DNA of 64,000 bases from Alentia gelatinosa (Eukaryota > Annelida > Polychaeta > Phyllodocida > Polynoidae): positions 1,354,234-1,418,233 of the forward strand of contig OX465592.1 in the NCBI GenBank assembly GCA_950022655.1. The letters are read 5' to 3'. Position numbers and translations under genes: made by a program. The notes beneath the pieces are model-generated. The model did not search any database. It was not told the DNA's origin and saw only the letters and a list, made by a program, of their open reading frames with translations. This document shows, one piece after another, positions 1 to 10,430 of this stretch (position 1 is the stretch's first letter; every line of letters begins with the position of its first letter).

Positions 1-305
1 TGCTTATCATCTCTTAAACATAACCACCTGGCTGAAAAGTATTTCAAGGGAAGGCACACAATTGTGTACTGGACAAGACTGATACCAAGGCTAATCCAAA
101 TCCCTTATGAAGATAATGGTCTATCTGTCTACCCGCACTGGTCAACAATTCTATAAGCGTATTATCAGAACAGAGTCTTCCAATATTGTTATATGCTTAG
201 AGAAGTATGTACCTCTTACATTGCAGAAATGGAAGAATGATTTATCTATGCAATCAAATTATAGAAATTGTGCAATTTCCAAAGCAAGATATGAAGCCAA
301 ATGAC
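1..305 (-). other. Start of the A-to-B intron downstream of U1 exon A (partial)
   Basis: This is the donor-side part of the 923-bp intron that follows each exon A. The donor GT is at 305-304 on the minus strand. The intron continues beyond the window. It contains a plus-strand open stretch at 107-304, present in all units, which I do not consider a gene. Confidence 0.7.
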
Positions 306-1139
306 CTTGTATCTCGATAGTTGAGGAGGTTGCTTCAGTTGGTACATTTGTAGTTGGCACTGTTCTTTCAGTTGTTGCTACAATGGTCGAAGTCTGTGCA
401 CTTTCTGGAGTACTTGAACCAGTCAAAGTTGTCTGAGCAAGTTCAACATTGATAGTGGTAGCAGTGCTTGGTTGGGTTGTCCCTGAAGTGGTAGGTTCTA
501 CTGTACTTGGCTCAGTAGAGAGTGCTTCAGTTGATGCCTCTGAAGTGATATGTGGGGTAGACACATGAGTGCTTTGATCTGTGGTCATCTTTGAGGTGAA
601 GGATTCTGTGGTCTCACGTGTTGAAGTTGATTCTGTGGTTTGACCTGGTGTCTGGGACTCGGTTTGAGTGGTCATCTGTGTAGTGGGTAGCTGAGTACTT
701 GCCTCAGTTGGCATTAGTGTTGAGGAAGGCCCACTACTTGTTGTAGACTGGCTCTCTGTTGATGAACCCTCAGTAGTTAGATCTGTAGGCTGTGGTGTTG
801 AAGAAACAGCCTCTGAGGTTTCTTGACTGGTCAGAACTGCAGTGCTTGTTGCACTTGTCAATGCTGAGGAAGAAGCACCTGTGCTTAAGCCAGCGGTCAA
901 AGTAGGTGAAGTCTCAGGTACGCTTGCTTCAGTGCTTCCCACACTGGTCACAGCAGCAGTTGTTCTTTCTGTGGATACTACAGTAGAGGAGGCCTCTCTT
1001 GCAGCTTCAGTGGCTGATGTAGTCAAAGTTTCAGTTGATGTCTCCTCTGATGTTGTAGGCACTGGAGATGACAGCGCTGTTGTTCCTTCAGTTGAGAAAA
1101 CTGTGGAAGTAGCCCCTGTTGTACCTTCAGTAGTCATAG
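306..1139 (-). CDS. Mucin exon A, U1 (internal Ser/Thr-rich exon)
   Basis: Internal coding exon of 834 nt encoding 277 whole residues plus split codons. The acceptor is preceded by a pyrimidine tract (gtttttctcacag) and ends at 1140. The exon opens CT-ATG-ACT-ACT and closes CAA-G before a GT at 305-304, so both junctions are phase 1. The protein is dominated by Ser, Thr, Ala and Glu with scattered Pro, and has no Cys or Trp. It contains TTEGTT-type motifs, an ETSEAVSSTPQPTDL stretch and ends PTEATSSTIEIQ. Such composition is typical of a heavily O-glycosylated extracellular mucin segment. The donor (CAAG|GTCATT) is weak at positions +3 to +5 but is the same in every unit. A non-mucin Ser/Thr-rich surface protein cannot be excluded. 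The internal ATG at 1137 is not a translation start; the frame comes from the preceding exon. Confidence 0.78.
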
Positions 1140-1699
1140 CTGTGAGAAAAACCTTGCATTTAATTCTATGCTAGCACTGTGAATCTCTTTGTGTCTTAAG
1201 GACTTGTTGTTTGGATCTAATCGTTTTCCTGGGCTAACAATTACTCAGAAATCTACAATATGTAGGAAAAGAACTCATATTTCACTCTCAACAGAAAACA
1301 AGGTGAGTATGAATGCATTTTGTATAGCTTATACTCAAGAGATGAAAACCTTTGAAACCCATTTCTAGTAGGAGTAACCAATACCTTTAGAAACACAAAG
1401 ACTTGACTACTACAGGTCAATTAGTAAAATGATATATCTGCCTGTCATTGAACATGTCACCTGTCTTATTGAAGAGTTGGCCCTGAGGCAGGTCTGTGGA
1501 ATTGTCTATGTACATCTCTATAGACAAGCTAGGTAAGGCAAAGGCAATATCTGTATTTTCATTACATGTCAGGGACCAAAGTTGCTCCCTTGTCTCCACT
1601 TCCCTGTAGATATTCTATGAAAGAAGCATATTAGCATTTACATATTGCATAGGATATTCCAAGGATTCATGGAAAGGAAATGGAGGATGGAGGTATCAC
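1140..1699 (-). other. B-to-A intron, 560 bp (same in all units)
   Basis: Intron between exon B (donor ACAG|GTGATA at 1700/1699) and exon A (acceptor at 1140). Its length is the same in all 17 units. It contains the 57-nt exon candidate at 1461-1517. I recognise nothing else in it. Equivalent introns lie immediately above every exon A listed here. Confidence 0.75.
1461..1517 (-). CDS. Candidate 57-nt phase-1 exon (exon C) in the B-to-A intron
   Basis: A possible small exon: the sequence tgccttacctagcttgtctatag ends in an AG, is followed by two bases plus 18 open codons, and ends ACA-G before GTGACA, which resembles the exon B donor. Both ends are phase 1, so inclusion keeps frame. It would encode MYIDNSTDLPQGQLFNKT with two N-glycosylation sequons (NST, NKT). 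Equivalent positions: 4909-4965, 7919-7975, 11586-11642, 15253-15309, 18920-18976, 22368-22424, 26035-26091, 29702-29758, 34914-34970, 38977-39033, 42875-42931, 46554-46610, 50233-50289, 53912-53968, 57810-57866 and 61708-61764. The only change I noticed is a silent Phe codon change in U15. The upstream CTAG inside the pyrimidine tract weakens the case. It may simply be intron. Confidence 0.3.
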
Positions 1700-2830
1700 C
1701 TGTTTCCTCTTGGACTTCAATCCTGACAGTTGTAGTGGCTTCAGTTGGTGACAGAGTAGTAGGGACTGTGGTTTCAGTTGCTGAAATTGTCTCAGTCGAA
1801 ACTTGTGTGGGCTGTGCTGTTGAAGACACACTTTCTGAAGTTGCTTGATTAGTCACACTAGTAGTAGCACTTGCAGTAGTTGCTGCACTGGTCTCTACTG
1901 AGGTAGGAGCTTCCGTAGTTTTCCCTGTAACCAAAGCTGTAGATGTACCAGCTGTACTTGCTTCAGAGGTTAGCATGGTGGTTGGAGCACTACTTGTTTT
2001 CTCAGTGCTTTGTACTGTTGAGGAAGCTTCTGATGTCACTTCAATAGGTGAGGTGGATGAAATTGCACCAGTTGTTGTTTCTGCTGTTGATGTGATTGCT
2101 GGAGACACCTCAGTAGATGCCACTGTTGAAGGACGTTCTGTTGTTGCCTCAGCTGTAGATGTACCAGCTGTACTTGCTTCAGAAGTTGGCATGGTCGTTG
2201 AAGGAGCACTACTTGTTTTCTCAGTGCTTGGTACTGTTGAGGAAGCTTCTGATGTCACTTCAATAGGTGAGGTGGATGAAATTGCACCAGTTGTTGTTTC
2301 TGCTGTTGATGTGATTGCTGGAGACACCTCAGTAGATGCCACTGTTGAAGGACGTTCTGTTGTTGCCTCAGCTGTAGATGTACCAGCTGTACTTGCTTCA
2401 GAAGTTGGCATGGTCGTTGAAGGAGCACTACTTGTTTTCTCAGTGCTTGGTACTGTTGAGGAAGCTTCTGATGTCACTTCAATAGGTGAGGTGGATGAAA
2501 TTGCACCAGTTGTTGTTTCTGCTGTTGATGTGATTGCTGGAGACACCTCAGTAGATGCCACTGTTGAAGGACGTTCTGTTGTTGCCTCAGCTGTAGATGT
2601 ACCAGCTGTACTTGCTTCAGAAGTTGGCATGGTCGTTGAAGGAGCACTACTTGTTTTCTCAGTGCTTGGTACTGTTGAGGAAGCTTCTGATGTCACTTCA
2701 ATAGGTGAGGTAGATGAAATTGCTCCAGTTGTTGTTTCTGCTGTTGATGTGATTGCTGGAGACACCTCAGTTGTTCCCTCAGTAGATGCCACTGTTGAAG
2801 GACGTTCTGTCGTTCCCTCAGTAGTCAGAG
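1700..2830 (-). CDS. Mucin exon B, U1, 4 x 73-residue repeats
   Basis: Internal exon of 1131 nt, phase 1 at both ends. The acceptor tract gacagtttctcttaacag ends at 2831 and the exon opens CT-CTG-ACT-ACT-GAG. It ends GAA-ACA-G before GTGATA. The layout is a short TTEGTTERPSTVASTEGTT lead, four 73-residue repeats and a unique tail of about 90 residues ending PTEATTTVRIEVQEET. Each repeat is about half Ser/Thr (37 of 73 by hand count), acidic (8 Glu against 1 Lys and 1 Arg) and has no Cys or aromatic residue. It splits into related 23, 23 and 27-residue blocks starting TSEASST, TSEASTA and STEVSPA. This fits a mucin O-glycosylation domain. The last repeat carries VQSTEK instead of VPSTEK. Confidence 0.82.
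2012..2780 (-). repeat. 219-bp coding minisatellite inside exon B (U1 example)
   Basis: Direct 219-bp repeat, easily followed by the recurring plus-strand text gttggcatggtcgttgaagg at 2186, 2405 and 2624. The period equals 73 codons, so copy changes keep frame. Copies per unit from U1 to U17 are 4, 2, 5, 5, 5, 4, 5, 5, 12, 7, 6, 5, 5, 5, 6, 6 and 6, about 93 in total. Boundaries are approximate because the first and last copies grade into unique exon sequence. Confidence 0.9.
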
Positions 2831-3753
2831 CTGTTAAGAGAAACTGTCAGTTTAATTCAGGTGTTGATTTTGTTGTATGACTTCAACGCTAGTCTTTCAT
2901 TTATAACCAGTAGTACCCACTGCAGTCCATGAGCTAGTACCATTGCTGATGCTCATGGTTGTGCTCTCTTATGATGGAATTATCACCTCCTGTTTTTTTA
3001 ACAGAAATATGTTTATGTGCATGCTACAAAAGTCCCCATGAGAAGTGTGAGTATGTCTTAGATAGAGTCTGAGGCATATTTAAACTGCAACCAGACACTG
3101 CCAATATCAAAAGAAAAGGACTGGTCTGGCCAGCCACCAATCAGGTTACCTTGTTGGTATTTTGCAAAACCTAAAGCATATGTCATTCTTACAAGTGTTA
3201 CTATGGCATGCCATAAAACATAGGTTGATAAACTAAAGGGAGCAGAGGTGTCACATGCCACCATCCATCTTCTGCCATAAAAATGCATTCCTATTGCTAG
3301 TCAGCCTTCTGAAAAAAAACCTTTCTTCTGACTTGCATTAGTACTTGTCATCTATGTCATTGTTTATGTATTTGTTGGTAGCCTGGGATGGTTAACTCAT
3401 TATCAACTAAGGTCGGAAGGAATTGTAAACGTATTGTTTAAAACCCACTGCTTATCATCTCTTAAACATAACCACCTGGCTGAAAAGTATTTCAAGGGAA
3501 GGCACACAATTGTGTACTGGACAAGACTGATACCAAGGCTAATCCAAATCCCTTATGAAGATAATGGTCTATCTGTCTACCCGCACTGGTCAACAATTCT
3601 ATAAGCGTATTATCAGAACAGAGTCTTCCAATATTGTTATATGCTTAGAGAAGTATGTACCTCTTACATTGCAGAAATGGAAGAATGATTTATCTATGCA
3701 ATCAAATTATAGAAATTGTGCAATTTCCAAAGCAAGATATGAAGCCAAATGAC
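2831..3753 (-). other. A-to-B intron, 923 bp (same length in all units)
   Basis: Intron from the donor of U2 exon A (3753) to the acceptor of U1 exon B (2831). It includes a short A-run and, on the minus strand, the exon-D candidate region, which here carries a TGA at 3303-3301. I recognise no repeat family or RNA in it with confidence. The same 923-bp intron lies between every exon A and the next exon B downstream. Confidence 0.75.
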
Positions 3754-4587
3754 CTTGTATCTCGATAGTTGAGGAGGTTGCTTCAGTTGGTACATTTGTA
3801 GTTGGCACTGTTCTTTCAGTTGTTGCTACAATGGTCGAAGTCTGTGCACTTTCTGGAGTACTTGAACCAGTCAAAGTTGTCTGAGCAAGTTCAACATTGA
3901 TAGTGGTAGCAGTGCTTGGTTGGGTTGTCCCTGAAGTGGTAGGTTCTACTGTACTTGGCTCAGTAGAGAGTGCTTCAGTTGATGCCTCTGAAGTGATATG
4001 TGGGGTAGACACATGAGTGCTTTGATCTGTGGTCATCTTTGAGGTGAAGGATTCTGTGGTCTCACGTGTTGAAGTTGATTCTGTGGTTTGACCTGGTGTC
4101 TCGGACTCGGTTTGAGTGGTCATCTGTGTAGTGGGTAGCTGAGTACTTGCCTCAGTTGGCATTAGTGTTGAGGAAGGCCCACTACTTGTTGTAGACTGGC
4201 TCTCTGTTGATGAACCCTCAGTAGTTAGATCTGTAGGCTGTGGTGTTGAAGAAACAGCCTCTGAGGTTTCTTGACTGGTCAGAACTGCAGTGCTTGTTGC
4301 ACTTGTCAATGCTGAGGAAGAAGCACCTGTGCTTAAGCCAGCGGTCAAAGTAGGTGAAGTCTCAGGTACACTTGCTTCAGTGCTTCCCACACTGGTCACA
4401 GCAGCAGTTGTTCTTTCTGTGGATACTACAGTAGAGGAGGCCTCTCTTGCAGCTTCAGTGGCTGATGTAGTCAAAGTTTCAGTTGATGTCTCCTCTGATG
4501 TTGTAGGCACTGGAGATGACAGCGCTGTTGTTCCTTCAGTTGAGAAAACTGTGGAAGTAGCCCCTGTTGTACCTTCAGTAGTCATAG
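3754..4587 (-). CDS. Mucin exon A, U2
   Basis: 834-nt internal exon, phase 1 to phase 1, with the same splice sites as U1. The only residue difference I see from the U1 version is Gln to Glu in TESQTPGQ (TESETPGQ). The frame is uninterrupted. Confidence 0.78.
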
Positions 4588-5147
4588 CTGTGAGAAAAAC
4601 CTTGCATTTAATTCTATGCTAGCACTGTGAATCTCTTTGTGTCTTAAGGACTTGTTGTTTGGATCTAATCGTTTTCCTGGGCTAACAATTACTCAGAAAT
4701 CTACAATATGTAGGAAAAGAACTCATATTTCACTCTCAACAGAAAACAAGGTGAGTATGAATGCATTTTGTATAGCTTATACTCAAGAGATGAAAACCTT
4801 TGAAACCCATTTCTAGTAGGAGTAACCAATACCTTTAGAAACACAAAGACTTGACTACTACAGGTCAATTAGTAAAATGATATATCTGCCTGTCATTGAA
4901 CATGTCACCTGTCTTATTGAAGAGTTGGCCCTGAGGCAGGTCTGTGGAATTGTCTATGTACATCTCTATAGACAAGCTAGGTAAGGCAAAGGCAATATCT
5001 GTATTTTCATTACATGTCAGGGACCAAAGTTGCTCCCTTGTCTCCACTTCCCTGTAGATATTATATGAAAGAAGCATATTAGCATTTACATATTGCATAG
5101 GATATTCCAAGGATTCATGGAAAGGAAATGGAGGATGGAGGTATCAC

Positions 5148-5840
5148 CTGTTTCCTCTTGGACTTCAATCCTGACAGTTGTAGTGGCTTCAGTTGGTGAC
5201 AGAGTAGTAGGGACTGTGGTTTCAGTTGCTGAAATTGTCTCAGTCGAAACTTGTGTGGGCTGTGCTGTTGAAGACACACTTTCTGAAGTTGCTTGATTAG
5301 TCACACTAGTAGTAGCACTTGCAGTAGTTGCTGCACTGGTCTCTACTGAGGTAGGAGCTTCCGTAGTTTTCCCTGTAACCAAAGCTGTAGATGTACCAGC
5401 TGTACTTGCTTCAGAGGTTAGCATGGTGGTTGGAGCACTACTTGTTTTCTCAGTGCTTTGTACTGTTGAGGAAGCTTCTGATGTCACTTCAATAGGTGAG
5501 GTGGATGAAATTGCACCAGTTGTTGTTTCTGCTGTTGATGTGATTGCTGGAGACACCTCAGTAGATGCCACTGTTGAAGGACGTTCTGTTGTTGCCTCAG
5601 CTGTAGATGTACCAGCTGTACTTGCTTCAGAAGTTGGCATGGTCGTTGAAGGAGCACTACTTGTTTTCTCAGTGCTTGGTACTGTTGAGGAAGCTTCTGA
5701 TGTCACTTCAATAGGTGAGGTAGATGAAATTGCTCCAGTTGTTGTTTCTGCTGTTGATGTGATTGCTGGAGACACCTCAGTTGTTCCCTCAGTAGATGCC
5801 ACTGTTGAAGGACGTTCTGTCGTTCCCTCAGTAGTCAGAG
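5148..5840 (-). CDS. Mucin exon B, U2, only 2 x 73-residue repeats
   Basis: The smallest exon B, 693 nt, phase 1 at both ends. It has a normal lead and a normal unique tail ending VQEET, but only two repeats: the first with VPSTEK and the last with VQSTEK. It shows the minimum architecture the array tolerates and is consistent with loss of two whole repeats from a U1- or U6-like exon. Confidence 0.82.
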
Positions 5841-6763
5841 CTGTTAAGAGAAACTGTCAGTTTAATTCAGGTGTTGATTTTGTTGTATGACTTCAATGCT
5901 AGTCTTTCATTTATAACCAGTAGTACCCACTGCAGTCCATGAGCTAGTACCATTGCTGATGCTCATGGTTGTGCTCTCTTATGATGGAATTATCACCTCC
6001 TGTTTTTTTAACAGAAATATGTTTATGTGCATGCTACAAAAGTCCCCATGAGAAGTGTGAGTATGTCTTAGATAGAGTCTGAGGCATATTTAAACTGCAA
6101 CCAGACACTGCCAATATCAAAAGAAAAGGACTGGTCTGGCCAGCCACCAATCAGGTTACCTTGTTGGTATTTTGCAAAACCTAAAGCATATGTCATTCTT
6201 ACAAGTGTTACTATGGCATGCCATAAAACATAGGTTGATAAACTAAAGGGAGCAGAGGTGTCACATGCCATCATCCATCCTCTGCCATAAAAATGCATTC
6301 CTATTGCTAGTCAGCCTTCTGAAAAAAAACCTTTCTTCTGACTTGCATTAGTACTTGTCATCTATGTCATTGTTTATGTATTTGTTGGTAGCCTGGGATG
6401 GTTAACTCATTATCAACTAAGGTCGGAAGGAATTGTAAATGTATTGTTTAAAACCCACTGCTTATCATCTCTTAAACATAACCACCTGGCTGAAAAGTAT
6501 TTCAAGGGAAGGCACACAATTGTGTACTGGACAAGATTGATACCAAGGCTAATCCAAATCCCTTATGAAGATAATGGTCTATCTGTCTACCCGCACTGGT
6601 CAACAATTCTATAAGCGTATTATCAGAACAGAGTCTTCCAATATTGTTATATGCTTAGAGAAGTATGTACCTCTTACATTGCAGAAATGGAAGAATGATT
6701 TATCTATGCAATCAAATTATAGAAATTGTGCAATTTCCAAAGCAAGATATGAAGCCAAATGAC

Positions 6764-7597
6764 CTTGTATCTCGATAGTTGAGGAGGTTGCTTCAGTTGG
6801 TACATTTGTAGTTGGCACTGTTCTTTCAGTTGTTGCTACAATGGTCGAAGTCTGTGCACTTTCTGGAGTACTTGAACCAGTCAAAGTTGTCTGAGCAAGT
6901 TCAACATTGATAGTGGTAGCAGTGCTTGGTTGGGTTGTCCCTGAAGTGGTAGGTTCTACTGTACTTGGCTCAGTAGAGAGTGCTTCAGTTGATGCCTCTG
7001 AAGTGATATGTGGGGTAGACACATGAGTGCTTTGATCTGTGGTCATCTTTGAGGTGAAGGATTCTGTGGTCTCCAGTGTTGAAGTTGATTCTGTGGTTTG
7101 ACCTGGTGTCTGGGACTCGGTTTGAGTGGTCATCTGTGTAGTGGGTAGCTGAGTACTTGCCTCAGTTGGCATTAATGTTGAGGAAGGCCCACTACTTGTT
7201 GTAGACTGGCCCTCTGTTGATGAACCCTCAGTAGTTAGATCTGTAGGCTGTGGTGTTGAAGAAACAGCCTCTGAGGTTTCTTGACTGGTCAGAACTGCAG
7301 TGCTTGTTGCACTTGTCAATGCTGAGGAAGAAGCACCTGTGCTTAAGCCAGCGGTCAAAGTAGGTGAAGTCTCAGGTACACTTGCTTCAGTGCTTCCCAC
7401 ACTGGTCACAGCAGCAGTTGTTCTTTCTGTGGATACTACAGTAGAGGAGGCCTCTCTTGCAGCTTCAGTGGCTGATGTAGTCAAAGTTTCAGTTGATGTC
7501 TCCTCTGATGTTGTAGGCACTTGAGATGACAGCGCTGTTGTTCCTTCAGTTGAGAAAACTGTGGAAGTAGCCCCTGTTGTACCTTCAGTAGTCATAG
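6764..7597 (-). CDS. Mucin exon A, U3
   Basis: 834-nt internal exon. Three residue changes distinguish it from U1: SSPVPTT to SSQVPTT, STESQ to STEGQ, and TSTRETT to TSTLETT. The Pro-to-Gln change comes from a single G-to-T on the plus strand at 7522 that puts a TGA into the antisense frame. The minus-strand frame stays open. The same change occurs in U14. Confidence 0.78.
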
Positions 7598-8157
7598 CTG
7601 TGAGAAAAACCTTGCATTTAATTCTATGCTAGCACTGTGAATCTCTTTGTGTCTTAAGGACTTGTTGTTTGGATCTAATCGTTTTCCTGGGCTAACAATT
7701 ACTCAGAAATCTACAATATGTAGGAAAAGAACTCATATTTCACTCTCAACAGAAAACAAGGTGAGTATGAATGCATTTTGTATAGCTTATACTCAAGAGA
7801 TGAAAACCTTTGAAACCCATTTCTAGTAGGAGTAACCAATACCTTTAGAAACACAAAGACTTGACTACTACAGGTCAATTAGTAAAATGATATATCTGCC
7901 TGTCATTGAACATGTCACCTGTCTTATTGAAGAGTTGGCCCTGAGGCAGGTCTGTGGAATTGTCTATGTACATCTCTATAGACAAGCTAGGTAAGGCAAA
8001 GGCAATATCTGTATTTTCATTACATGTCAGGGACCAAAGTTGCTCCCTTGTCTCCACTTCCCTGTAGATATTCTATGAAAGAAGCATATTAGCATTTACA
8101 TATTGCATAGGATATTCCAAGGATTCATGGAAAGGAAATGGAGGATGGGGGTATCAC

Positions 8158-9507
8158 CTGTTTCCTTTTGGACTTCAATCCTGACAGTTGTAGTGGCTTC
8201 AGTTGGTGACAGAGTAGTAGGGACTGTGGTTTCAGTTGCTGAAATTGTCTCAGTCGAAACTTGTGTGGGCTGTGCTGTTGAAGACACACTTTCTGAAGTT
8301 GCTTGATTAGTCACACTAGTAGTAGCATTGGCAGTAGTTGCTGCACTGGTCTCTACTGAGGTAGGAGCTTCCGTAGTTTTCCCTGTAACCAAAGCTGTAG
8401 ATGTACCAGCTGTACTTGCTTCAGAGGTTAGCATGGTGGTTGGAGCACTACTTGTTTTCTCAGTGCTTGGTACTGTTGAGGAAGCTTCTGATGTCACTTC
8501 AATAGGTGAGGTGGATGAAATTGCACCAGTTGTTGTTTCTGCTGTTGATGTGATTGCTGGAGACACCTCAGTAGATGCCACTGTTGAAGGACGTTCTGTT
8601 GTTGCCTCAGCTGTAGATGTACCAGCTGTACTTGCTTCAGAAGTTGGCATGGTCGTTGAAGGAGCACTACTTGTTTTCTCAGTGCTTGGTACTGTTGAGG
8701 AAGCTTCTGATGTCACTTCAATAGGTGAGGTGGATGAAATTGCACCAGTTGTTGTTTCTGCTGTTGATGTGATTGCTGGAGACACCTCAGTAGATGCCAC
8801 TGTTGAAGGACGTTCTGTTGTTGCCTCAGCTGTAGATGTACCAGCTGTACTTGCTTCAGTAGTTGGCATGGTCGTTGAAGGAGCACTACTTGTTTTCTCA
8901 GTGCTTGGTACTGTTGAGGAAGCTTCTGATGTCACTTCAATAGGTGAGGTAGATGAAATTGCTCCAGTTGTTGTTTCGGCTGTTGATGTGATTGCTGGAG
9001 ACACCTCAGTAGATGCCACTGTTGAAGGACGTTCTGTTGTTGCCTCAGCTGTAGATGTACCAGCTGTACTTGCTTCAGAAGTTGGCATGGTCGTTGAAGG
9101 AGCACTACTTGTTTTCTCAGTGCTTGGTACTGTTGAGGAAGCTTCTGATGTCACTTCAATAGGTGAGGTGGATGAAATTGCACCAGTTGTTGTTTCTGCT
9201 GTTGATGTGATTGCTGGAGACACCTCAGTAGATGCCACTGTTGAAGGACGTTCTGTTGTTGCCTCAGCTGTAGATGTACCAGCTGTACTTGCTTCAGAAG
9301 TTGGCATGGTCGTTGAAGGAGCACTACTTGTTTTCTCAGTGCTTGGTACTGTTGAGGAAGCTTCTGATGTCACTTCAATAGGTGAGGTAGATGAAATTGC
9401 TCCAGTTGTTGTTTCTGCTGTTGATGTGATTGCTGGAGACACCTCAGTTGTTCCCTCAGTAGATGCCACTGTTGAAGGACGTTCTGTCGTTCCCTCAGTA
9501 GTCAGAG
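8158..9507 (-). CDS. Mucin exon B, U3, 5 x 73-residue repeats
   Basis: 1350-nt internal exon, phase 1 at both ends. The third repeat reads MPTTEAST instead of MPTSEAST, and the tail has TTANATT instead of TTASATT. It ends VQKET, and all repeats, including the last, carry VPSTEK. Confidence 0.82.
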
Positions 9508-10430
9508 CTGTTAAGAGAAACTGTCAGTTTAATTCAGGTGTTGATTTTGTTGTATGACTTCAACGCTAGTCTTTCATTTATAACCAGTAGTACCCACTGC
9601 AGTCCATGAGCTAGTACCATTGCTGATGCTCATGGTTGTGCTCTCTTATGATGGAATTATCACCTCCTGTTTTTTTAACAGAAATATGTTTATGTGCATG
9701 CTACAAAAGTCCCCATGAGAAGTGTGAGTATGTCTTAGATAGAGTCTGAGGCATATTTAAACTGCAACCAGACACTGCCAATATCAAAAGAAAAGGACTG
9801 GTCTGGCCAGCCACCAATCAGGTTACCTTGTTGGTATTTTGCAAAACCTAAAGCATATGTCATTCTTACAAGTGTTACTATGGCATGCCATAAAACATAG
9901 GTTGATAAACTAAAGGGAGCAGAGGTGTCACATGCCACCATCCATCTTCTGCCATAAAAATGCATTCCTATTGCTAGTCAGCCTTCTGAAAAAAAACCTT
10001 TCTTCTGACTTGCATTAGTACTTGTCATCTATGTCATTGTTTATGTATTTGTTGGTAGCCTGGGATGGTTAACTCATTATCAACTAAGGTCGGAAGGAAT
10101 TGTAAATGTATTGTTTAAAACCCACTGCTTATCATCTCTTAAACATAACCACCTGGCTGAAAAGTATTTCAAGGGAAGGCACACAATTGTGTACTGGACA
10201 AGACTGATACCAAGGCTAATCCAAATCCCTTATGAAGATAATGGTCTATCTGTCTACCCGCACTGGTCAACAATTCTATAAGCGTATTATCAGAACAGAG
10301 TCTTCCAATATTGTTATATGCTTAGAGAAGTATGTACCTCTTACATTGCAGAAATGGAAGAATGATTTATCTATGCAATCAAATTATAGAAATTGTGCAA
10401 TTTCCAAAGCAAGATATGAAGCCAAATGAC

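Larger units (their letters stand above)
1..3448 (-). repeat. Macro-unit U1, type I, 4 inner repeats
   Basis: Type I unit of 3448 bp. Its length and its exon B match U6 almost exactly: both have four 73-residue repeats, a VQSTEK variant in the last repeat and a VQEET exon end. This suggests that U1 and U6 are closer to each other than to the units between them. Confidence 0.9.
3449..6458 (-). repeat. Macro-unit U2, type I, 2 inner repeats
   Basis: Shortest unit at 3010 bp, exactly 438 bp (two 219-bp repeats) shorter than U1. Flanking introns and exon A are full length, so the contraction is confined to exon B. Confidence 0.9.
6459..10125 (-). repeat. Macro-unit U3, type I, 5 inner repeats
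   Basis: 3667-bp type I unit. It mixes features: the intron marker FNDRQ matches U1, U2 and U6, while the VQKET exon-B end matches U4, U5, U7 and U8. Exon A has three private changes. Confidence 0.9.

Noticed and set aside
842..1174. Plus-strand frame of 97-110 codons opposite exon A
   Set aside because: Shadow of exon A; broken by TGA in U3 and U14 (7522, 49836) where the minus-strand frame remains open.
1417..1599. 60-62 codon minus-strand frame as a separate gene
   Set aside because: It lies within the B-to-A intron, its starting ATG varies between subfamilies, and it has no gene context. Only the 57-nt part is kept, as an exon candidate.
1638..2792. Each large minus-strand frame as an independent intronless gene starting at its first start codon
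   Set aside because: Good acceptor and donor sites with matching phase 1 flank every exon, the frames extend beyond the first start codon to the acceptor, and there is no promoter or terminator between units.
1975..2880. Long plus-strand open frames opposite exon B (and equivalents, up to 817 codons)
   Set aside because: They are interrupted by TGA in several units (about 30341 in U9, about 54453 in U15), while the minus frame tolerates the same changes. They have no splice or start context and run into intron sequence.
3058..3288. 76/97 codon minus-strand frame as a separate gene
   Set aside because: Intronic; its length differs because of a TGA in U1-U8; no family recognised.
3309..3325. 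Short A-run (T-run on the minus strand) as a retroposon tail or terminator
   Set aside because: Only about eight bases, with no target duplication or element attached; it is simply part of the copied intron.
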